The notes beneath the pieces were generated by a model, which was not told where the DNA came from, ran no database searches, and saw only the letters and a program-made list of their open reading frames with translations. From Bacillota bacterium (GTDB taxonomy: Bacteria > Bacillota > Syntrophomonadia > Syntrophomonadales > Syntrophomonadaceae), in NCBI GenBank assembly GCA_023395515.1, contig JAEWZB010000078.1, forward strand, positions 1-35,599: DNA of 35,599 bases, read 5' to 3'. Shown here one piece after another: positions 30,469 to 35,599 of the stretch. The translations under genes and the position numbers were made by a program. Every line of letters starts with the position of its first letter. The first letter of the stretch is position 1.

Positions 30469-31230
30469 ATGAAAGTTGATTATCATGTTCATGCCTTAGC
30501 TCATGGTGAATATAAGTATACTTTGGAATGGCTGACTAGTTTTGTCCATCAGGCTAGAGAAATGGGCCTAAAAGAGATAGGCTTCTCTGAACATGACGAT
30601 TACCTGGCAGATGTTAATATAGACTTAATTGAAGAATTACGGAATTTAAACCCGGATATATCTATTAGATTAGGTTTAGAAGTAGATTATAAACCGGAAC
30701 GGGAAGATAGTCTGCACCTTTTGACCAAGGCCAAGCCCTTTGACTATCTTATCGGGTCAGTACATTTTATTGATGGTTGGGGTTTTGACCATCCCGATTA
30801 CCGATATAAATTTGCTGAATATGATATAGATGATATTTATCAAAAATACTTTAATTTAGTGGATGAAGCCGTAAAAGCTAATTTATTTGATGTAATCGGA
30901 CATTTAGATTTAATAAAAGTTTGGGGAGACCGGCCCCGAAAAAATGTTACCAGATATGTGGAACCAGTCTTAGTTAGTATTAAAGAAGCTAATTTAGTAA
31001 TAGAAATAAATAGTGCCGGATTAAGAAAGCCGGTGGCCGAGATATATCCCCAATATGAAATAATTGAGATGATGAAGAAAATGGATATTGGCATAACCTT
31101 TGCTTCTGATGCTCATCATCCTAGCCAGATAGGGCTTAATATAGAAAAAGGAATAGCCCTGGCGAAAAGAGTCGGTTATAAAAAAATGATTACATTTAAG
31201 GAAAGGGAAAGAACCATACTATCCTTATAA
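30469..31230 (+). CDS. PHP-domain histidinol-phosphatase family protein
   Basis: 253 aa. The PHP metal-site motifs are in place: HVH (H6, H8) at the start, FSEHDD (E41, H42, D43), GLEVDYKPE, GSVHFIDGWGFD, GHLDLIKVWGD and FASDAHHPSQIG. The GSVHFIDGWGFD stretch is typical of the HisJ/HisK-type histidinol-phosphate phosphatases. No other histidine-biosynthesis gene is nearby, so a broader phosphoesterase role is possible. TTGGAGGTCAGGAG precedes the ATG. It is followed 28 nt later by an exchanger gene and may be co-transcribed. Confidence 0.88.
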   Translation: MKVDYHVHALAHGEYKYTLEWLTSFVHQAREMGLKEIGFSEHDDYLADVNIDLIEELRNLNPDISIRLGLEVDYKPEREDSLHLLTKAKPFDYLIGSVHFIDGWGFDHPDYRYKFAEYDIDDIYQKYFNLVDEAVKANLFDVIGHLDLIKVWGDRPRKNVTRYVEPVLVSIKEANLVIEINSAGLRKPVAEIYPQYEIIEMMKKMDIGITFASDAHHPSQIGLNIEKGIALAKRVGYKKMITFKERERTILSL

Positions 31231-31258
31231 AATATAAAGTTTAGGTAAAAGGAGTTAG

Positions 31259-32272
31259 ATGATGGCGAGTATAGCAATACTAGTAATAAGTCTGGGTGTT
31301 ATTTTAATTGGAGCCGAAGTCTTTGTTAATGGAATTGAGTGGTTAGGCCATAAGCTTAACTTGTCCGAAGGAGCAGTAGGAAGCGTTCTAGCCGCAGTAG
31401 GAACTGCGCTGCCCGAGACTATTATTCCTATAATAGCCATTGTTTTCAGTGCTGGTGATGCAGGTCATGAGATAGGCATTGGTGCTATACTAGGAGCTCC
31501 TTTAATGTTAGCTACATTAGCTATGTTTGTATCCGGAATCGCGGTGTTAGTCTTCAAAAACCGCAGAATTCATGGTTCGGCCGTAGTAGCTGATTATTCA
31601 ACTATGAGCAGAGATTTAAGTTTCTTTTTAGTAATATATGCCGTAGCAGTATTAGCCGGAGCTATACCTGTGCATTTAAGATTTTTGCAGTTAATTATAG
31701 CCTTTTTAATGGTGATAGCATACATTTATTATGTTTATGTCATGTTGTCTGAGGAAAGGGATGTTAATGGCGAACATGACCTGCCCCGTTTTTATTTTGC
31801 CCGGCATAATGATTCCCCGGCTCTTAGTGTTATATTATTACAAGTATTTGTAGCCTTAAGTTTAATCATTTGGGGAGCCCATTTATTCGTGGGAGCAATT
31901 ACTGATGTGGCAGTTATGTACGGTGTACCAGCTTTTGTTTTAGCTTTAATCATTACTCCTATCGCCACCGAGTTACCGGAGAAATTTAATAGTGTTATTT
32001 GGATTTCCCGAGAAAAAGATACTCTGGCTTTAGGTAACATAACCGGGGCTATGGTGTTTCAAAGCTCTTTAATACCGGCCATAGGGATATTCTTAACTAG
32101 CTGGCAATTAACTTCCGGAGCTTTTGTATCAGGGATACTGGCTCTAATGTCGGCCGGGCTTATCTATTATGAATTACGTACTAAAAAGCACATTAGTGCG
32201 GGAATTTTACTCTTAGGCGGTATTTTCTATGCGGCATTTATAGTATTAGTAGTGCAGGGAATTATCTCTTAA
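31259..32272 (+). CDS. Sodium/calcium exchanger family (CaCA) membrane protein
   Basis: 337 aa, about ten membrane helices. Two alpha-repeats are seen: GAEVFVNGIEWLG ... AAVGTALPETIIPIIA (residues about 18-60) and GAHLFVGAITDVA ... TPIATELPEKFNSV (about 200-250). The (S/T)xLPE cores and the following GNITGAMVFQSS / GAILGAPLM segments make up the ion-binding site. Family members exchange Ca2+, Na+ or H+ across the membrane; the ions here are unknown. Two ATGs are close together, at 31259 and 31262; AAGGAG is better spaced for 31262. Confidence 0.88.
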   Translation: MMASIAILVISLGVILIGAEVFVNGIEWLGHKLNLSEGAVGSVLAAVGTALPETIIPIIAIVFSAGDAGHEIGIGAILGAPLMLATLAMFVSGIAVLVFKNRRIHGSAVVADYSTMSRDLSFFLVIYAVAVLAGAIPVHLRFLQLIIAFLMVIAYIYYVYVMLSEERDVNGEHDLPRFYFARHNDSPALSVILLQVFVALSLIIWGAHLFVGAITDVAVMYGVPAFVLALIITPIATELPEKFNSVIWISREKDTLALGNITGAMVFQSSLIPAIGIFLTSWQLTSGAFVSGILALMSAGLIYYELRTKKHISAGILLLGGIFYAAFIVLVVQGIIS

Positions 32273-32311
32273 CGAGGCAGATTAGTTTAATGTTTAAAGG
32301 AGGGGGCGTAA

Positions 32312-32779
32312 GTGGAAGAAAGATTTAAAGAGTTAAATATCACTATTCCGGAAGTAGTTCAGCCTATAGCTGCCTATGTACCCGCAATTAGGGCCGGTGA
32401 TCTTGTTTTTATTTCCGGACAGTTGCCAATTCAGGAGGGTAAGATAGTTTACCAAGGTAAATTAGGGCAAGATGTGGCCATAAATGAGGGAAAAACTGCG
32501 GCCAGAATATGTATTATTAATTGCTTAGCTGCCCTTAAAAGCTTAGTTGATTTAAACTCGGTTGAACAGATTGTAAAAATTACGGGATACATAAACTCGG
32601 CGGCAGATTTTTACGAACAGGCTGCAGTACTAAATGGAGCTTCTGAACTTCTACAAGAATTGTGGCAGGAAAAGGGACGCCATGCCAGAGCAGCCGTAGG
32701 GGTAAACTCCTTACCTTTGAATGCTGCCTGTGAAATAGAAATGATCGTAAAAATTCAGAACGTCAAAAAAGCCCAATAG
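32312..32779 (+). CDS. ridA: RidA/YjgF family protein with repeat-derived C-terminus
   Basis: 155 aa, GTG start with AAGGAGGGGG. The family pattern is complete: RAGDLVFISGQLPIQEGK, GYINSAADFYEQAAVLNGASELL, and RHARAAVGVNSLPLNAACEIEMIVKI with the conserved Arg126 that binds the imine/enamine substrate. It hydrolyses reactive 2-aminoacrylate and related imines or belongs to a related subgroup. The last seven residues (QNVKKAQ, 149-155) and the stop are encoded by the left end of the repeat element at 32756-33020, so the original C-terminus was probably replaced; the catalytic core is intact. Confidence 0.9.
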   Translation: MEERFKELNITIPEVVQPIAAYVPAIRAGDLVFISGQLPIQEGKIVYQGKLGQDVAINEGKTAARICIINCLAALKSLVDLNSVEQIVKITGYINSAADFYEQAAVLNGASELLQELWQEKGRHARAAVGVNSLPLNAACEIEMIVKIQNVKKAQ

Positions 32780-33020
32780 CTGCGTTGTTAAGAAAAGACC
32801 GTTCAATCGACGTACCTATGTACGCCTTAATCACGGTCTTTTCTTAACGCCTTGCTCTTGCAACATTAATAGTGAGCGATAGCGAACATCAGGAGTGCCC
32901 GTAGGTGCAACATTAATCGTACCGCAAGCGGTACATCAGCAACCTTAATAGCGACTGCAAGGAGCATGTGTAGTCCCCGAAGGGGGTAGTACCCTTGGGT
33001 GGACTTTTTTGCTCGCTCTG
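32756..33020. repeat. Hairpin-array element C (265 bp) overlapping the 3' end of ridA
   Basis: Terminal inverted repeats CAGAACGTCAAAAAAGCCCA (32756-32775) and TGGACTTTTTTGCTCGCTC + TG (33000-33020). Inside: a perfect 16-bp hairpin GTTAAGAAAAGACCGT (32787-32802)/ACGGTCTTTTCTTAAC (32833-32848) with a nested CGTAC-CTAT-GTACG (32811-32824); then three diverged copies of the unit seen in elements A and B, starting near 32859, 32906 and 32938, one of which contains GTACCGC-AA-GCGGTAC (32919-32934). The termini match the 46-bp empty copy at 17265-17310. Confidence 0.85.
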
Positions 33021-33031
33021 AAAAGTTAAAT

Positions 33032-33061
33032 ATAAAAAAAAACCGGATATTCCGGTTTTTT
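33032..33061. terminator. Bidirectional terminator
   Basis: A-run, AAAACCGGA, loop TAT, TCCGGTTTT, T-run. It lies between rightward ridA/element C and the leftward small membrane protein and can serve both. Confidence 0.85.
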
Positions 33062-33064
33062 TAT

Positions 33065-33313
33065 TTAGCTGGCTTTGTCTAAGATTAAGGATTCGCTAAC
33101 TTGTTTACGCTGATGTAAATTTTTATAAGCAGTCTGCCAACGCTTTTCTTCGCCTTTTCTCTTCTGGTATAAATAAACTCGTAGTTTAGCATATCTATCT
33201 CTAGCATGTTTTTCAACCATTACAGTTGCAACATATAAAGCTACATAAAGTCCGCCCTTGACCATAAAGTAAATAAGTGTGTAAAGTAAAAAAGTTTGTT
33301 GCATTTCGGTCAT
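33065..33313 (-). CDS. Small membrane protein of unknown function (82 aa)
   Basis: One hydrophobic segment near the N-terminus (TFLLYTLIYFMVKGGLYVAL, about residues 7-31) is followed by a strongly basic cytoplasmic-type tail (EKHARDRYAKLRVYLYQKRKGEEKRW). GGGGGG nine bases before the ATG is a good ribosome binding site. No family is recognised. It lies 39 nt after a still smaller membrane peptide gene, with which it probably shares a promoter. The stop is three bases from a bidirectional terminator. Confidence 0.7.
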   Translation of the reverse strand: MTEMQQTFLLYTLIYFMVKGGLYVALYVATVMVEKHARDRYAKLRVYLYQKRKGEEKRWQTAYKNLHQRKQVSESLILDKAS

Positions 33314-33352
33314 GGTTTATCCCCCCTTTATATTTTTTATAGTCGGGTTAGA

Positions 33353-33448
33353 TTAAGTTTCGAGATATACCCTCTGGAAAACATATAAAATACTTACGGT
33401 TCCACTCATAACGGAAAGGATTATTCCTAGTGCCGCTAATAAACCCAT
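33353..33448 (-). CDS. Membrane micro-protein (31 aa), unknown function
   Basis: MGLLAALGIILSVMSGTVSI followed by LYVFQRVYLET: one transmembrane helix with a short basic and aromatic end. The ATG at 33448 has GGGGG eight bases upstream; an earlier in-frame ATG at 33463 lacks a good ribosome binding site. A promoter and a palindrome are placed properly upstream, and the second small membrane protein follows at 39 nt, so a two-gene operon of small membrane proteins is likely. Function unknown; type I toxin-like peptides can look like this, but there is no antisense RNA evidence here. Confidence 0.5.
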   Translation of the reverse strand: MGLLAALGIILSVMSGTVSILYVFQRVYLET

Positions 33449-33471
33449 AAAAGACACCCCCATCTCACAAC

Positions 33472-33534
33472 ATCACATGTTACAATTTTGTTATTATGTG
33501 ATTTTATAATAACATCACATGATGTGATATGCAA
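33472..33534 (-). promoter_or_regulatory. Promoter of the small-membrane-protein operon with ATCACAT/ATGTGAT operators
   Basis: On the minus strand TTGCAT (33534-33529), 17-nt spacer, TATTAT (33511-33506). The spacer contains the perfect palindrome ATCACAT-G-ATGTGAT (33514-33528). Two more copies of the half-site lie downstream, ATGTGAT at 33496-33502 and ATCACAT at 33472-33478. Four half-sites in 57 bp around a promoter imply a dedicated repressor. Confidence 0.65.
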
Positions 33535-33590
33535 TAGGCATTTGTGAAATATTCGGTCAATTGCTCATAAAATAACAACTATTTTCCATT

Positions 33591-33781
33591 AGAAAAACTT
33601 GGCTTGAGCCAAGTCCCAAAGACGTACCTACAGGCACTCCCGATGCTCCCTGCGGTCGCTATTAAGGTTGCACCTACAGGCACTCCCGATGCTCCCTGCG
33701 GTCGCTATTAAGGTTGCACGCGAAAGACTTAGTTTTTCTTATACTATCAACCTTAAAAATTATTATAATTTCCGATAGTAC
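33591..33781 (-). repeat. Hairpin-array element B (about 190 bp; inverse of element A)
   Basis: Read on the minus strand it repeats the order of element A: inverted repeat TACTATC/GATAGTA (33780-33742), left arm AGAAAAACTAAGTCT (33739-33725), two identical 46-bp units (33719-33674 and 33673-33628), a GGTACGTC link, and the hairpin ACTTGGCT-CA-AGCCAAGT ending in TTTTTCT (33614-33591). Similarity to element A covers almost its full length, with most differences outside the units. Confidence 0.85.
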
Positions 33782-33786
33782 AAAAA

Positions 33787-33815
33787 AACCCGGGTAACAT
33801 TTTGTTACCCGGGTT
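33787..33815 (-). terminator. Terminator of the ribbon-helix-helix gene
   Basis: AACCCGGGTAAC (33787-33798), 5-nt loop, GTTACCCGGGTT (33804-33815). On the minus strand it is followed by T7, so it terminates the leftward gene that ends at 33840. Confidence 0.85.
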
Positions 33816-33839
33816 AAACCGTACATCTAATCTTTTATT

Positions 33840-34019
33840 TTATTCATCACTTTTTTCTTTAGGTAATTTGAGGTCGGTATCAAATTCTTTACGCCACTCG
33901 CCTAAATATTCTTCAATAAGTTTTCGAACGAGGCGGGATTTAGTAGTTGCCTGATCTGCACAGGCAAATCGTAGTTCTCGATCAATTTCCTCTGGTACAA
34001 CTACTGAAATATACTTCAT
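33840..34019 (-). CDS. Ribbon-helix-helix (CopG/MetJ-like) DNA-binding protein, 59 aa
   Basis: MKYISVVVPEEIDRELRFAC, then TTKSRLVRKLIEEYLGEWRK and an acidic tail (KEKSDE). An N-terminal strand with alternating residues followed by two helices is the ribbon-helix-helix pattern. GGGGG precedes the ATG by about 10 nt. Such small proteins are often antitoxins or local repressors; no toxin gene is adjacent, since the neighbouring gaps hold only repeats. It lies about 300 bp from the operator-rich promoter of the small-membrane-protein operon and could be its regulator, but nothing in the sequence proves it. Confidence 0.75.
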   Translation of the reverse strand: MKYISVVVPEEIDRELRFACADQATTKSRLVRKLIEEYLGEWRKEFDTDLKLPKEKSDE

Positions 34020-34489
34020 TTTATTACCCCCTTTCGATTATTAAGCCGATCTATAATTATCCTAATCTTATTGTATTACTTGTTTAATTTGCATACAATT
34101 CGCTTGCCACAATTGGTACTAATTATTGTGTGCTTCGCATCTTCACAGGCTTCAAATTATTATATTGTTAAAGTACTCACAATAACAAGCAGGAATAATT
34201 GTAACAAGTTAGGGTATTACATCAGTTAAATTGGTACTTAACAAGATAAGATAACAATATATTGATAGCCAAGCAATTTTTCTATAATAGCCCGTAAGCC
34301 AGATGTACCGTAAAAGATCAAGAATAAGAAACAAATAGGGCAGCTAACGAAAATATTCACAAGATGCCTATATTGTATCTTAACATATATTTAGCCTTTT
34401 TCCAAATCTGATGTCCTATTATATTGACTAGGCCGGCATTTACTGGTAGTTTAGAAAAAGAAATAAATAATTAAGGGGGATAGGTAAGG
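34020..34489. other. Gene-free 470-nt intergenic stretch
   Basis: AT-rich; no frame with a convincing start was found on either strand. It holds TTGTAT (34071-34076) facing ATACAA (34093-34098), and a possible promoter for the next gene at its right end. No RNA gene or repeat of the A/B/C family is seen. Confidence 0.5.
34424..34452 (+). promoter_or_regulatory. Possible promoter of the YlbF-family gene
   Basis: TTGACT (34424-34429), 17-nt spacer, TAGTTT (34447-34452). The -35 is good and the -10 is weak. Confidence 0.4.
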
Positions 34490-34831
34490 GTGGCGGTAAA
34501 TCCATATGATAAAGCTCACGAGTTGGCTAGAGCCATTACTGAGAGTGCACAATACTTAAACTATATAGAAGCTCAAAAGGTAATAGAAAATAAGCCGGAA
34601 CTAAAAGATAAGTTATTGCAACTGCGCAGTCAACAAATAGAACTAAACCGGGCTCAAGCATTGGGAGAAGAAATTGATCAGGAATTAATGGTGCAAGTTA
34701 GCAGTGAATTTGCTAAACTTAATCAAATACAAGAATTAGCTAATTTTTTTGCCGCAGAAGGACAATTTATAATATTATTTAATGATATACAGCAAATTAT
34801 TCAAAAAAAAGTTGAACAAGGCTTGGAATAA
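34490..34831 (+). CDS. YlbF/YmcA family protein
   Basis: 113 aa, GTG start after AAGGGGGA. The protein is wholly helical, with NPYDKAHELARAITESAQYLNYIEAQKVIENKPELKDKLLQLRSQQIELNRAQ and then FFAAEGQFIILFNDIQQIIQ, the usual Com_YlbF arrangement. In Bacillus, YlbF, YmcA and YaaT form the RicAFT complex, which tunes RNase Y and sporulation and competence control. This protein has no Cys residues, so it could not itself ligate the Fe-S clusters described for that complex; it may be a shorter-function paralogue. It is monocistronic with its own terminator. Confidence 0.85.
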   Translation: MAVNPYDKAHELARAITESAQYLNYIEAQKVIENKPELKDKLLQLRSQQIELNRAQALGEEIDQELMVQVSSEFAKLNQIQELANFFAAEGQFIILFNDIQQIIQKKVEQGLE

Positions 34832-34858
34832 AAATAATTAATATATTGATAATTACTT

Positions 34859-34883
34859 AAGCTACTAATATAGTAGCTTTTTT
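34859..34883 (+). terminator. Terminator of the YlbF-family gene
   Basis: AAGCTACTA, loop ATA, TAGTAGCTT and a T6 run at 34878-34883, 28 nt after the stop. Confidence 0.85.
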
Positions 34884-34951
34884 AAATTAAATTGTATTAT
34901 ACTGTAATATTATTTACCTAAGTTTTTGCAGATAATTAGGAGGGATTTTAA

Positions 34952-35599
34952 GTGTATGAAATAATGAGCAAGGCTGTTCTAGCTGATAACATAAAACTAC
35001 TGGAGGTTTATGTTCCTAATATTGCCGAAAAAGCTAAGCCGGGACAGTTTGTTATTGTGCGCAATAATGAACAAGGGGAGCGAATTCCTTTAACTATAGC
35101 CGATTTTGATCGGGAAAAAGGCTTAATTACCTTAATATTCCAAGAGGTGGGAAGATCCACGCTAGATATGGGCAAGCTGGAAAAGGGTGATAGTTTTCTT
35201 GATGTGGTGGGACCTTTAGGTAAACCCTCAGTTATTGAAAAGTTTGGTAAGGTAGTTTGTGTAGGTGGGGGAGTAGGAATTGCACCAGTTTATCCTATTG
35301 CTCGTGCTTTATATGAAAAAGGCAATTATGTGATATCTATACTAGGGGCCCGTACTGGTGATTCATTAATATGGGAAGAAAAAATGGGAGCTATCAGTAA
35401 TGAGCTTTATGTGACTACTGATGATGGCTCATATGGAGAAAAGGGACGGGTTACCGATGTTTTATCCCGAATAGCTGCTGATGATGCTATTGATATGGTT
35501 ATAGCAATTGGTCCTTTGGTGATGATGGAGTCGGTTTGCGCAGTAACTAAGCCTAGGGGAATAAAAACCCTGGTCAGCCTTAATCCCATCATGTTAGAC
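34952..35599 (+). CDS. NfnA/SudB-type FAD/NAD-binding subunit (ferredoxin-NADP reductase alpha or sulfide dehydrogenase-like), 3' end outside window
   Basis: The first 216 codons of a protein usually near 280 aa; GTG 34952 follows AGGAGGG. MYEIMSKAVLADNIKLLEVYVP is the family start. The flavin motif is RIPLTIADFD (44-53), GPLGKP is at 88-93, and the nucleotide motif GGGVGIAP is at 105-112. The last visible residues, LVSLNPIMLD, are where the family continues into GTGMCGxCR, the Cys-rich [2Fe-2S] site, which is beyond the window. With a GltD-like beta subunit it forms NfnAB, which couples NADH, NADPH and ferredoxin. The partner gene is expected just downstream. Confidence 0.88.
   Translation, partial: MYEIMSKAVLADNIKLLEVYVPNIAEKAKPGQFVIVRNNEQGERIPLTIADFDREKGLITLIFQEVGRSTLDMGKLEKGDSFLDVVGPLGKPSVIEKFGKVVCVGGGVGIAPVYPIARALYEKGNYVISILGARTGDSLIWEEKMGAISNELYVTTDDGSYGEKGRVTDVLSRIAADDAIDMVIAIGPLVMMESVCAVTKPRGIKTLVSLNPIMLD

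Noticed and set aside
33514..33528. CRP/FNR-type site
   Set aside because: The TGTGA and TCACA halves are in the opposite order (TCACA-N3-TGTGA), so it is not a CRP/FNR box.

Overview
The window looks like chromosomal DNA of a low-GC, endospore-forming anaerobe of the Clostridia, most like the Syntrophomonadaceae (syntrophic fatty-acid oxidisers). The reasons are: a tricistronic GerA-type germination operon; several beta-oxidation genes (CoA-transferase, two acyl-CoA dehydrogenases, thiolase, ETF, SDRs); anaerobic electron-transfer and cofactor genes (an NfnA/SudB-type flavoprotein, FdhD, a RACo-like ASKHA ferredoxin, ferredoxin-bearing MinD ATPases); strong GGAGG-type ribosome binding sites; and frequent GTG/TTG starts. 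The genus is an inference.

Layout. 1-3223: an operon of DUF5320, DUF134 regulator, NifX-like, two MinD-type ATPases with inserted ferredoxin domains and a His-rich NifX-like protein, closed by a strong terminator. 3224-6172: a junction-like region with a 715-nt gene-poor stretch and three toxin-antitoxin modules (mazEF and two Phd/RelE-type pairs), two of which have inverted repeats inside their promoter spacers. 6207-12697: a higher-GC island with a leftward operon (histidine phosphatase, ACAD11-like acyl-CoA dehydrogenase, TetR regulator, APH-type kinase, SDR) divergent from etfBA across a 58-nt near-palindrome that carries both -35 boxes. It resembles the kinase/dehydrogenase pairs LvaA/LvaC and ACAD10/11 and may handle 4-hydroxyacyl-CoA substrates.

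12746-21272: housekeeping and sporulation genes, namely aldo/keto reductase, TrmK, Nif3-family protein, HD-GYP protein, HU and the germinant receptor operon. 21356-25170: a butyrate-oxidation set with a CoA-transferase facing an acyl-CoA dehydrogenase and thiolase operon. 25574-26093: a small Asn-rich protein and the class A RNase P RNA, converging on one shared terminator. 26308-30136: membrane protein, divergent FdhD, RACo-like activator and an SDR.

30137-34019 contains the most unusual structure: three intergenic repeat elements built from a roughly 46-bp unit whose hairpin shows compensatory changes, enclosed by inverted termini. Two elements are about 190 bp and lie in opposite orientation 3.2 kb apart. 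The third supplies the last seven codons and stop of ridA. An 'empty' copy of that third element's termini lies after the HU gene. Between and beside them lie a PHP phosphoesterase, a cation exchanger, RidA, two small membrane proteins with a palindrome-rich promoter, and a 59-aa ribbon-helix-helix protein. The window ends with a YlbF-family protein and the start of an NfnA/SudB-type FAD/NAD subunit.
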